Assembly (NCBI GenBank): GCA_914767715.1
Contig: OU612075.1
Coordinates: 2,790,001-2,854,000 of the forward strand
Length of the DNA: 64,000 nt
From: Membranipora membranacea
Taxonomy: Eukaryota > Bryozoa > Gymnolaemata > Cheilostomatida > Membraniporidae
Reading direction: 5' to 3'
Part shown: positions 49,104 to 60,919 of the stretch, in pieces
Layout of the letters: each line of letters opens with the position of its first letter
Position numbering within the stretch: position 1 is the first letter of the stretch
Position numbers and translations under genes: made by a program
Notes under the pieces: generated by a model
Database searches by the model: none
Told to the model about the DNA's origin: nothing
The model's input: only the letters and a program-made list of their open reading frames with translations

Positions 49104-52100
49104 CTAAGCTAAAGCCTCCAAAGGTCGCTCCTGGAGAAGTTCAGGGGGAAACTGACACTCCTCGCCAAGCTTAATGATTTCCTCTATCTGTATCTCATGG
49201 ATCTCTACTCGGTGGACGTCCGTGACTTGCTTATACTTCTTAAGCGGCACGTTATTCACTGTAATCCCTTTAATGTACCACATGCCGAAATGGTAACCTG
49301 GAAAATATCAGTTAGATTGTTAGTTGCATATTATCAACATGATACAATTGCTACGATCTATCACTATTGTACAAGTATGGTAAAAGTTGGGATACATGAA
49401 AACAGAGACTTGCAAGTTGAGGAACTGCACATTTCGGTCCAGTTCTTGTTTATGTGACAGTCCATGTTCCTACTAGGCCATGTTTGGTATGGTTTCAGAG
49501 ATCTCAGACTGGAAAGTCATTAGGGCACATGAAATAAAACCTTATCGCAGTAAAACTGTAGCAAAAAAACTAGGATCATAGTTATTTTTATTATTATGAA
49601 CTTTAGTGATTATAGTGGAACATAGTGATTTATTACCTCCACCTGACACCTCTGATTCACTATGATCCATGCTAATATATTTCTGAAAAACTAAATGCTA
49701 TTTTCCGCAATTTTTTATTATTTTTATTTGCTCTATTAACTCACAATATTCGATTTACAGGGGTTATATATCCACTTTTCTAATAAGACTGACCCTTTAA
49801 GCAACATGACTTGACAAGTGAAAGTGAAAAGTCGCAGGACTGAGAAATAGAGGTGCTTGAGAGTAAAGGCTCTTTATCTTTAAGCAGCAGCACATGAGGA
49901 GAACGATCCAACATCCAAAGGATAACAAACTAATTCAAATCAAATCAAAGGTGTTTGCTACAATCAACTGAGCCACTACCTAGTTTTGTCATCTAAGACA
50001 AAAGAAACATTAAGTAATCCCCAGATTCACTAAACCAAACTCTAATCTACTACCAACCCCCTATGCAATGGTATTTCTTACCTGAATCCATCTTCATCAA
50101 AGTACCGACTTTATTTCCACAGATTTCTTTTTCATCTACTGCATCACCTTTACAAACAAGTCTACCGTATGGCACCATCCCTTAAAATAGATAACAACCT
50201 CAAAGTCAACCAGTGGTATGAAACTCAGTTCCTAGAGTATTCACATAAAATTTGAGAACAAAAACAGATCTCCGCATGTATTTAATATTTTCAAAAAAGA
50301 ATAATGAAGTGGCAGCTTATTGGGCTTGTAACATACGTACTTCGCCTTTACATCAGAAATGAGCAGGGGTGACAATTTCTTACACTAAAAAATTTTCACC
50401 CAGAAGATTTTTTTTCATTGTAAAAATATTACATGACTACTGCAGAACTAGCTGCCTCACTCTATATTGCTTTGGTCTTTGTGAAGCCCTTCAAGCTTTG
50501 ACTGATAACAAAATTGAGAAATTTAGATGTGCAATCCACTACATCCTAAAAGATTACCAATAATATACGTTAGAAACCGCCAAATTGCAAAACATACAAA
50601 CACAAAAACCACCAATGAGTGGTCCTATACCTACCATCCATGGGTTTCATAAAACCTGGATCAGGATACGCTTTGACTTTTTCATGTAGTGTTCCGTCCA
50701 TGATGAGAAAGTGGCTCTGTCCATACTTCCTAACCTGTGACATATATCCCAGCGGTTTACCACAAATCTTACACTTCACTTCCGCCTTCTTCGGCACAGG
50801 ACCGGCTGGTTTAATAGGTTTCTTTTTTGGTGACATCAGTATATGTAAGCGCTCCTGTATCTTCTGATCAAACTCCTCCTTTGACATTTCTAAAGTACAT
50901 AGGTTTCTGGATTTGATTAAACTGGAATTCAGGCTAACAATTTTGAGTTATCATCTCTGAACAGACAACTCCACACAACAAACCAAAACCCATCAGCCAA
51001 TCTAAACAACACAAAACCTAAGCGCACCGATCTATACTGAAATGTACAATGGTGATACATGAGTAGATGACACACTGAAGCAATATCCAACACAAAATAC
51101 AAGACAAGGCCCCATTGTTGGCCTGAATCCCAGGCTAGAATTTTGCGTAGCATCAATGAAGTGAATTTGAATGGAGCATGGTTGTGAGCCCTCTATCTAG
51201 GCCTAGGCCTACAATATCAGTTTGATATCTATAATGCCTCTTTAATACATATTCAGCTTCATTTCTGCGAAATTGTACAACTAAATCTAATACTCAATTA
51301 CTGTAGTTTCATTGGTTTGAATGGAATGGATGCATATTTCGAGGGTGAGTCAAGAGGTGACAACTCAGCTCGATCTAGGCTGACCTCAAAAACTACATGG
51401 AAACATAGTGATTATATGTCCTTGGTCAAGGTCCCACACAAATTCAAATCAAGCCTTTCATACCTTTGATTTCTTGCAGGGCAGCCAGCATCAGATTCTC
51501 TCTATAGTTGTTCTTGTTTTCCTGTCTCAGTAATTTGTCATCAAGAAAAGTGACAAGGAGAGCATCTGCCTGCCGCGCTCTACCTGGTAATATTCCACAG
51601 ATTCAGATCAATTAGAGGAGAGGTACTGTTAATCAATGTAGCTATTGTTTCAAAACAATGAGTGGATAATAAATAGATTGCAATAATTCAGACACGGAGA
51701 AGATTCAGAGCTTTGATTCTATAGATATTTTGGCAGAGAGCCTCAGGCCCCACATTGATGAATGAGGAGCATCCGACCATCCGACAGGAAACTGGGGCTG
51801 TCACAGCATGCATCATTTTATTTATTATCACTCTACTCCAGTACCGGAATTGGAGACAACTAATGCAGCGTGTTGGTATGCTTTCATTGGAAATATTTTA
51901 ATATTCAATCCAATGAACACTGACATTGAGATTACCACACCCTCAGGTACAATAAGCGTGCACACCATTATTTGTAGAATTGAACGTCGGGTTGCCACAA
52001 TGAATCTTTACCTTGGCTATAGAAATTATTTCTCAATTCAAGAAGTGTATCACATGATCAGCTTTGTACCCAGTTACCAGTTCCTACCTACCTTTACTTT

Positions 52101-55100
52101 GAATTTTGGCGATCATATCCTTGATGTACATATATCTCACGACGACATTACAAGCCTGTATGTCTATTCCCTCCTCTAGCACCGAGGTAGATACTAGTAT
52201 GTTATACTTATCATTCTCAAACCCTTCTCTCGCATCCAATCTATCCTGCGGCTTCATACCTAAATAAACAGGAGATAAATCATAAATTGTTATAAAGTAA
52301 TATTGATTTGGTGGGGTCTCTGATTGCACCAGTTCTAGACAGATGATTTTGTGTATCCTATTACTGTTACCTTGGGGTCCTACTAAAATGAATGTGTCAA
52401 TAAAGGGTAAAGAATTTTTTTTTTGAAAACACAATATGTTCTAAAGTTCAATAGTCTTATCCCAATCATCAACCTTATTCATTAGAAAAACTTCCCTGCA
52501 TAGACTTTGCAATATTATGGAATGTCACATGACCAGACAACTTTGAGTAGATATCAGACTGAATTTTGTTGATAATTTATGTCAGCTTTTCGTGTACCTG
52601 CATCTTCAGATGAGGGACCTTCCGAAGTGAACTCTTTAGCTTTGAACACTCCAGGCCTCAGCTTGTTTAGTAAGTCTGCCATGTACTGAGCTACGACTCT
52701 CATCTGCACAAAGATAATAACTTTAGAATCTGGTCTGTCGGCAAATACTTCATCAAGTTGAGCTCGTAGCTTTTGTATTTTATCGTTCATCTTTGCTCGA
52801 TCTTCATCTTCGCTTCTCTGACGAGCCTTCAATCCATCAAGGTTGTCTGTAGGTAACAAAATAAGATTAGTAGGTGTTATGTTAAAACAGAAGACTTTGC
52901 AATGAGACAAAATGTTTGAAAATCTCAACACCAATTAACTTATGATGCGATATTGATCTAGAATGTTGGACAGAAGCTGTGAGTGAGACCTTCTCACTTT
53001 TCTAGTGTTTGAATAACAAGATAGCAGTGATGTGAATTCACACTAGATAGATGCAGATTTCTAGAATGCTGACAGAGGTGAAAGGGGGTGAACTAACCAG
53101 ATTTCTTCAGTACTTCTGCACTAAGCAGCAAATTATTAATGCTGCTTGGTCAAACCTAACCCGTATTGTGTTGACAAGCTTTCTTGGTGACAAGCTTATC
53201 AAAACAGGCTAAAGACAACCCTACTCCTATATGTTCAATATATCAACACATGTATTACACAACACATAATATAATACATTTATTATTTGACAGATATATC
53301 TAATAATAAATATCTACACATATATATATCATATATTACAAAGCCCGATTCTCTTCTTACTGACATACATACCGGTGTATATGTGCCATATTGCTGGTAT
53401 ACTTTTATATACAGGTTTCATATCGAGCTCAGTCTCGATGTATCTCATACCATGCTCACAGTACAGCAGGCTGTTCAGCTGCAGTGCTTTGTAGAATGTC
53501 TATGGATAAAGAAAACAATAAAGTATGTTACTTTGGGTTTTCAAGCTGGGATGCTTTGGGGGCATAAGGCTTGGGAGACTCAGCCATGGCTGATAACTCA
53601 TTTTCTAACCATTGTAATAAACCCTTGGTGGTTGGGGGCTGGAACAAACAACCTTGAGAGCTCCCCCAGTGGGACTCTGACCCACAACTCCTGCAGCACC
53701 AATCACCTGGCAGTGCATAGCAATAGCAGTAGCCATCTCACCATCCCCCTCTTTGATGTATGGTGAGATTACTCACATTTAGATACAGCAATGCGACCAT
53801 ACAGTATGTGACATCCTCTCTTATAGCTACTATACTGTGATATTCTGCGATTTGTGTCTGCAGATTGACGACATACTGCTCATACACCTGTGATACACGA
53901 TCCTTTGGGAACTGGATCACTGAATCTATATTTAAGTCCTTGAACTTCTTCGAAGCAACTGCAATTTTAATCAAAATATGAGCTAAAAATACAGTGTATC
54001 TTACCTATGCATAAGCATTCAATGATTCAAATTTACAATAACTTCAATAATGTGATGCTCCGCCCAACTCACAACATTTTTTTCTATGTTTATGAATGAG
54101 TTTTAAGTTATGAGTTATGTCTCTTTGCACAAAGAGAAAACAACTCCCATCTTTTGAGGGTTCAGAGGGAGAGGCGGGTTATTCGACTGGACTGCTTCAT
54201 ACATTATTCATTTATAGTGGTTTCGGGTAATATAACGTTACAGAGAATATTCTTGTTCGAAAATAATTGAAAGATATGACAAGTGCTCATTTTAAGAGCA
54301 GGACTGCACACCTCGACTTTTTAAACATTATATTCGTAACAATTTTCCTGTTGATGTCCCTTGCTCCGTAGTTGAACGATATGTATTTTAACCACAAACT
54401 ATGCCAACTGGAATGACCATATATATTAAATGACTGCTAAGATCGCAATACTTTTTACCGAAAGTGAGGACCAATGGATGTTTAAATAGTTTCATACCAG
54501 TTAGCATTAAGATTTTAAATAACAGAGACATTCCTACATCATCATTGTAATATGTCATTGACTTTATTACCAAATAAATGAATCTTAATCTTACAGCGCT
54601 TTGTGATCCCCATTTCCATTCTCTCCATCACATAATTCTGTAAGAATTGAGACATGTCGTCATCCCTTCTGTGCTCTACCCGGATCTTCACTATAAATAT
54701 ATAAATATCACACTGACTGTGAGAATCTCTGTCTGATAGAGCTGAATTAAATCATGTAGCCTAAGCATTTTCAAAAGAAATTGATATGACCAACCGATGT
54801 AAAATTTTTCAATTAGTGGTGGATACAAGTTAGGTATAATGTGCTACTTATGAAGTACTTCTTGATCGGATATACGCATATCAATAGAGTAACAGTTTGT
54901 TTATAGACTAGAGCAATGACCAAAGTCATTCAAGAGAGGTGCTTCATACAGCACAGGAAAAAACTCACACATTTTCAGAACACATGTCATGTTTTTGGGC
55001 AGAGAGTTGAAGTTGAAAAGGATATTAAACAGTTTCAAAGCCAGGCTATTACACACAATATCTCATCACATACAATATCCACTTACTTTTGATATTTGAA

Positions 55101-58100
55101 ATGTCAGTGATAGTTATCATACAAGTGACACAAAGTCCGCACTAGCGCTCACAAAAATAACTATAGACAGTTTTAGAGCTCTAATTTAAGCCTCTATTTG
55201 GAGTTGACTTCTCTCCGGTTTGGTACTCTTTAACATAGGAAAAAGGAGCTAAAGTTGGAAATATTAGAAACCGCTTATAGTAGGATAAACAATGATTTTT
55301 AATTCAGCATCGGCATCATTTCAGCTCTTAGTTCCTATGCTACATGGTTAAACAGTACCAAACTGGAGAGACAACAACTCAGAAAAGAGGCTTGAATTAG
55401 AGCTCAGGTAAAACTGTCTATACTTACGATCTAATGGGTTACTGCTGAGCAGTGCAGAGTTTGGCGGCTCACTCGGAGCCGACTTCATTCTGAATTTAGC
55501 GCACATCTCCAGAATAAAGCTTCTGGCATCATGAAGGGTGCCGCTCGTTCCTATACCAATAGTAGCAGTCATCCCCATCATCTTTGGATATGGTCAAACA
55601 TGATATTATAAAGAACAAGGGGATAAAAGATTTGGTGATCTTTTAGTTTATGCCTTATTGTGTAAGAATTGTATGCAGCTTTCACACAGCATGTACATCG
55701 GTTGCTCTTATACATGCTGTGTGAATGTTGTGTCTGTACAGTGCACAGAATCTAGAAAATTTGATACACCAGTGCCTTTGAAAACACAACAGCTCTTGGT
55801 ACATAAGGTCCATGGTTGAATTGCCAACTCTCAGAGATGGCAGGGATTTCTTTACTTCTATAACTTTTATGAATATGATCATACTTCCCTGTCCCTAATC
55901 AGAACATAAGATTCATCAGGTACTCAACTTCATTTACGATTTTCAATCAATCAATCATATTTCCTACGTTTTCTAACGTTGTTTTCAAATGAGGACAGTT
56001 GTTACCTTCTGCTCAAATACTCTTGCCATGAATGTTTATTCATTGAGTTTTGAATACTGAGCAAATAGGCTCATATCAACATAATTGAGATATATATATA
56101 TATATAAATATATATATATATAATATATAAGGTATGTGACATAAATGGTAGTTACCTGAGGGAGCTGCAGTTCTAACTTGCTCTCCTTAGAGCTTTCCAA
56201 ACATCTTCTGATCAGATCATTGTAAGGATGATCTTTCTTAGCGTGATGATACTCATCAAATATGAGCAGCGTGAAGTCTGACAGTGAAGCGTCCTTACAC
56301 ATGGCAAAGTAGTTACCTATAATAGCTGGTGTGACAATAAGGACAGCAAAGTCATCACCTTTGATGATATCTTTGACTTGCTCCGCAGGTATGTTATCGT
56401 CTCCTGTTATCTTGGTAACCTGCAGACAAAGTAGAAAGAAACAGCAGTGAAACTGAGGGTATTGTGGAAGCTTGGAGTCAGGTATGATGGACCTTTAAGT
56501 CTCTATTTTTCAAGATAAAAGTTCAAGCGCTTACAGAAACCGCAACAACAAGATGCCTTCCAATCAAAGTTTGCGCCCCTGCTTGAGTGACATAACATCA
56601 AGAGAGAATGATAGGCATTCATTTTCCCCTAAAATTACTTCATAAAAATAAGGTTTTTTTTTAGAAGATATTTTCCTGCAAAAGCCGACCCACATGTACA
56701 CTTTATTATTTTAATCCCTTGTTATTTCATCTCTGGTGGTAAGTTAGGATGCTTGCAGGCTCTCATCTTCTTCAAAAAGTAGTTGACTAACAAAGAGGGG
56801 GAGATGCTTACCTTTTCATACCAAGCGAAAGCCATGTGCTCTTTAATCTTCTCAAACTGCTGCTGGGCAAGTACAGCAGTAGGTACGAAGAATACAACCT
56901 TGGGCTTTTCTGAAACAAATATTTAACAAAAATATTTAACCCGGAAAATCATTAGGGAAAATGTGTGAAGCTGAATATTTTTTTCACCAGGAATCTACAG
57001 TTATGGATTAGGCAGCATAAATCTATTCAAGGTTTTTCATAAAAAAAGGCAAGCTTGTTAGATGTTCTTTCTTCAACAGGGATTCCCCTTTTTTAGTACA
57101 TAGCCTTGTAGACATCAAAGAGAGTTCAAGCCAAAGGTGATTCAATTTTTAAACAATTGATTGGACATTCAATCATCATGACTATTGAATAGGTTTGCGT
57201 GTTTTTAAGTCCAGGAACTGTCTGTTTTGTTTTGATGTATGCTCGAATAACACCAAATATTATGTAGACACCAAATATTATGTATACCATCAAATATTAT
57301 GTATTACACCAAATATTATAACACCAAAAGGTTATGTATAGTTTTCATGAACTGAGATGGCTGGTTGGATTTCTGAGGGTGAGGGGAACAGGGGCAAAGG
57401 AAAAATCATTTCTTTCCATGATCTGCTTACTGTTCTCATAATTTATATCATCTACCATGAAGCTATTTCACCACATATGTGAACAGTGGTTCTTTATGGT
57501 TTCATAGAGATATTAAAAGGCTCAGAATATATGTCTCTCATCATGTTCAGATTGGTCTTGCTGTTTGCTAGGAAACAGAAGATTGGGCTGCCCCTAAAGA
57601 GGGACGCAAGGTGCCCTAATCCTCATACTGAGAATGTGATACATCCTAAAAAACTAGAATGCATCCTAGAGGTGAGGCCATAGAGGTCCTCCTAATCATA
57701 ATTGTGCAGCAAGCTGCCAAAACTGAACTGGCACTAATCGGCCATTGGCAGTGACACTTTGATCTTAGCCATTAGGCCGAGAAGCGATCAGATTGGTCTC
57801 CCCCCCCCCCCCTGTTTATGACAAAACAGAGGGTGGGCTGCCCCTAAAGAGGGACGCAAGTTGCCCGGAGTCCTCGTACTGAGAGTGTGATACATCCTAG
57901 TAAACTAGAATGCATCCTAGAGGTGAGGCCATGGTGGACCTCCTAATCGTAAGTGTGCAGCAAACTGCCAGAAACTGAAACAGGCACTAATCAGCCATTG
58001 GCCATGACACTTTGATCTTAGCCAATAGGCCGAGAAGCATCTCACATATAATCATCAATGCTTGACCTTAGTATGTTATGTAAAACCCATCATATTAATA

Positions 58101-60919
58101 TTTATTATAATGACATAAATGGTGTGTAATAATGAAACATGCACAAGAATAAAAAATTAAATGCTTTTTAGTATGGAAAAGCTTTCTATGCTCTAACAGA
58201 AGGTATGACTCAGTGTATGGCATTGTAAGATGAGTACCGCTGTCACAGACCACCTGATAATTCACCGATCTTATATTTTGGAAAATTCCAAGGGGAGAAA
58301 ACCAAAGTGATACTTGCCGAGTCTGTGACTATCCAGATGTTCAATGATGACCTTTATAGCAACGTATGTCTTTCCAGTGCCAGTAGGGAGAAGTATGATA
58401 TCATTTTCACCACGTAGTGATTTCTCGGCTACGTCCTCCTGATATGGCCGCAGTTTTAGGTCTTTGTGAAAATCTTTAAACTCATCAATGTTTCCTCTGC
58501 CTACAATGGGGAATAATATCACTGATTCACTACGCCTACAATGGGGAATAATATCACTGATTCACTACGCCTACAATGGGGAATAATATCACTGATTTAC
58601 TACGCCTACAACGGGGAATAATATCACTGATTTACTACGCCTCCAAGGGGGATAATATCACTGATTTACTACGCCTACAATGGGGAATAATATCACTGAT
58701 TTACTACGCCTACAATGGGGAATAATATCACTGATTTACTACGCCTATAATGGGGAATAGTATCACTGATTTACTACGCCTACAATGGGGAATGATATCA
58801 CTGATTAACTATTGGCTGCTGCTACCACACTGATGATGTGATATGCTATTGCATGCATATCTCTGATCGATAGATAGGACTAATTCATTTAGCAAGAGAA
58901 CCATCACAAGAAATTTGGTGTGACAACCCGTGTTCAATTTTATTAATTAGGCCCTGTTTATGACAAAACAGAGGGTGGGCTGCCCCTAAAGAGGGACGCA
59001 AGTTGCCCGGAGTCCTCGTACTGAGAGTGTGATACATCCTAGTAAACTAGAATGCATCCTAGAGGTGAGGCAATGGTGGACCTCCTAATCGTAAGTGTGC
59101 AGCAAGCTGCCAGAAACTGAAACAGGCACTAATCAGCCATTGGCCATGACACTTTGATCTTAGCCAATAGGTCGAGAAGCGAATTTTGTTAATTAGGGGC
59201 AGGTGCATGTTGGGTACTCTTTCTAAATTCTAACAATCCAAGATACACATGATAATAGTGTGTGAGGCTGCTATATTTCCCCAAACACATATTACGGAAG
59301 GTTGAGAGCTAATGTGAAGAAATAAGTCTAGTTTGACTCGTCTTTGAATGGGGGTTGTTTTGATTTCAAGTTATCCTAGTAGAGTAAAGTATCAACAAGG
59401 GAAGAAAAGTTTAACATAGAACAACCCCCAAGCTGATTAAGTTAAACATGAGCTATATGGCTAAAGGGGTAAGTTTCAATTTTCTTACCTGTTCTTCCTC
59501 TCTGTCGAGGGGCCGGCGCTGAGTTTTCTTGGGATGACAAATCTGCTGTCTGTTGAATGACAGCGGAACTAAGAACAGAGTTAGGTACACCATAAGAGCT
59601 GCCTTCACTCTCTGGTTGAACACTCCTCAGCTCATCCAGGGCCTGTGGCTCATCAGAACTAGAAATGGAGTTTGGAACACCAAAGGACCCTTCGTTTCCT
59701 CTGTTTGCAGAGGCAGCACTCATCGCATCCAGAGCTAATGGTAACTGAGGCCCATCAGACAAGCCGTCGACTTGTGGAAGGTCTGAGGGGTTGGATGATG
59801 CATACAGGTCAAGAATAGCAGGGTTAGACCCAGTGTCTACGGCTGCAATTTGAGAGGGAAGCCTTGGCGTTGGTTGAGATGATGTTTTAGGTTCACTGGT
59901 CTCTAAATCAAATATAGAATAAAAAACTGATTTCTAACACTAAATAGAGGTAATTTCAAAATCTTGTATATTGGCATTGATCTGATCTCTCTGGGAATTT
60001 AATAAAATTGCTTTATGAGATAGAACTCTTTGTCTATAACATCACTCGTTGTTTAATCAATTTATCTTCTAATCAATACAGTTTATCAAGGATAGGCAAA
60101 CAATGAATATTCAATCGCAATGAAAAACAAAAGATGGACATTTTTTCAACAACAGTGCTGTGTCTGTCCCTATCAATAAATCTGTGAAATCTTGATTATT
60201 AGGGGGAAAAGTTAGCCATCACACAGCGACTTGCAATAGCTGGATTTTAGGTAAGCGACCATTTACTTACCCTCTTCACTTTAGACCAACTTCGCTTCAG
60301 CTAGCCAAAATTTGGTGATGGCTAATATTAAGTCACCCTAACTAGCTAAACTCAACTCTAGCTAACATTGACCCCCTTAGGGTAAAAGTGGCAACTCTTA
60401 CCTGGTGGTGTTGAGAAGGACCCATCACTTTCCTCATCTTCGCCAAAATCCACTTTAACAGCTTCACGCTTCTTGGCTTCGTCAGGATTCAAACTCAGAT
60501 GTGGCACCTGAGTATGAGGCTTAAGAAGCGTGTTACCACCCTCGCCATTATTGACAACTAGAACATAGTTTGTGATAATGTGATGGTTCTTGCATATTCA
60601 TCAAATGAGTAGAAGGTTTAAGTCATGCTTTCCAACCATGCTTTGTTAGATTGGTGCCTCCACCACTCAATCTTTGGATTATTTTTTAAGGGCTCAGGTA
60701 ATACATTTTGTGGATATCGATTTCCGTCAGCTTTGCAACATGTCTTTACAACAAGTCTTGATTTCATTTTCCCTTAGCAGCAAGCAAGGAAAAACAGGAC
60801 AGATTCTGTCTGCTGTCAGAGCAAGACTGTCTGCTGAGCATTCCTGAGAACATCACAATAATACCTGTTTCATTGCTGGCGCAGTCCAAGCTAAAGTTTA
60901 GATCAAAAGAGTCTGTCAT
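49104..60919 (-). CDS. RIG-I-like RNA helicase B, CARD-less (937 aa)
   Basis: 16 exons in transcript order: 60865-60919, 60402-60557, 59489-59902, 58318-58500, 56812-56909, 56156-56419, 55428-55581, 54595-54690, 53777-53958, 53373-53499, 52598-52846, 52092-52259, 51464-51583, 50635-50889, 50082-50180 and 49104-49297. They give 938 codons in frame. Residues 1-208 are Ser/Pro/Asp-rich with internal repeats (GSFGVPNSISSS, GSSYGVPNSVLSS) and no visible CARD. The helicase has LRPYQ, Walker A LPTGTGKT (Lys252), DEYH (357-360), MGMTATIGIG, VSTSVLEEGIDIQ and QSKGRAR. The C-terminal domain has Cys795, Cys798, Cys850 and Cys861. Exon borders match helicase A except that B lacks A's 30-codon exon 13. 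Exon 4 uses a GC donor (CTCG|GCAAGT). Likely a paralogous RNA sensor. Convergent with A. Confidence 0.92.
49449..49800. mobile_element. TTAA-type MITE, copy 2
   Basis: Inverted relative of the element at 33-358: TGACAGTCC at the left end, GACTGACCCTTTAA at the right, and a shared GGCCATGTTTGGTATGGTTT block. Lies in the last intron of helicase B. Confidence 0.65.
49815..49835 (+). promoter_or_regulatory. Second GAAANNGAAA motif
   Basis: AAGTGAAAGTGAAAAGTCGC includes GAAAGTGAAAAG, close to the IRF-element pattern. It lies in the last intron of helicase B, so a regulatory role is weakly supported. Confidence 0.2.
53618..53760 (-). mobile_element. tRNA-headed SINE, family 1, copy 3
   Basis: Shares GGTTGGGGGCTGGAACAA, ACCTTGAGAGCTCCCCCAGT and the decayed B-box complement GGGACTCTGACCC (53671-53683) with the copies near 7.3 and 7.7 kb. 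It fills much of the 277-bp intron between exons 9 and 10 of helicase B. Confidence 0.65.
55166..55418. mobile_element. Long-TIR MITE, 253 bp, copy in helicase B
   Basis: Ends GACAGTTTTAGAGCTC and GAGCTCAGGTAAAACTGTC with TA flanks. Shares the GGAGTTGACTTCTCTCCGG..TTGGTAC and AAACCGCTTATAGTAGGATA blocks with the 507-bp element in helicase A. Its right end is 9 bp from exon 7 of helicase B: the transcript reads exon|GTAAG-TA-TA-GACAG, so the insertion abuts the splice donor. Confidence 0.85.
56089..56132. repeat. TA dinucleotide repeat
   Basis: An imperfect (TA)n tract about 25 bp beyond the donor of helicase B exon 6. Confidence 0.85.
57245..57335. repeat. Minisatellite, CACCAAATATTATGTA units
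   Basis: Four to five imperfect units of ACACCAAATATTATGTA in intron 4 of helicase B. Confidence 0.75.
57559..57787 (-). mobile_element. U2 snRNA-headed SINE-like repeat, copy 1
   Basis: Read on the minus strand it starts ATCGCTTCTCGGCCTAATGG and continues CTAAGATCAAAGTGTCA, matching the first 30-odd bases of animal U2 snRNA. It then departs from U2 into a ~190-bp body. A perfect 12-bp direct repeat TCAGATTGGTCT flanks it (57547-57558 and 57788-57799), a target-site duplication. It lies in intron 4 of helicase B. Confidence 0.8.
57811..58038 (-). mobile_element. U2 snRNA-headed SINE-like repeat, copy 2
   Basis: About 90% like copy 3 by eye and adjacent to copy 1 across a poly-C tract (57800-57812). 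The U2-like end reads GCTTCTCGGCCTATTGGCTA on the minus strand. The opposite end can fold (CTGTTTTGTCATAAACAG). No clear target-site duplication. Confidence 0.75.
58501..58812 (-). repeat. 35-bp minisatellite containing a splice-acceptor sequence, 9 units
   Basis: Plus-strand unit CTACAATGGGGAATAATATC followed by ACTGATT(C/T)ACTACGC, nine copies with few changes. On the coding strand each unit reads ...TATTCCCCATTGTAG|GC, the same as the real acceptor of helicase B exon 4, which lies at the last unit. The array therefore presents up to eight extra acceptor-like sites. Confidence 0.9.
58952..59181 (-). mobile_element. U2 snRNA-headed SINE-like repeat, copy 3
   Basis: Same family as the copies at 57559 and 57811, with the U2-like end at the right (CGCTTCTCGACCTATTGGCT on the minus strand). 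Flanked by AATTTTATTAATTAGG (58936-58951) and AATTTTGTTAATTAGG (59182-59197), a 16-bp target-site duplication with one mismatch, which supports LINE-type retroposition. Confidence 0.82.

Noticed and set aside
53090-53125. An 18-nt micro-exon (EVLKKS) in helicase B between exons 10 and 11
   Set aside because: Splice signals exist on the minus strand and the phase fits, but exons 10 and 11 already join in frame and nothing in helicase A corresponds to it.
7352-53683. tRNA-like sequences with good B boxes (7352, 7761, 35570, 47168, 53671) as tRNA genes
   Set aside because: They come in families that share non-tRNA bodies, and the heads do not fold into complete tRNAs, so SINE is the better call.
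57750-59181. A functional U2 snRNA gene
   Set aside because: Only the first ~33 bases match U2. The branch-site-recognition region and the rest of U2 are absent, and target-site duplications flank two copies.
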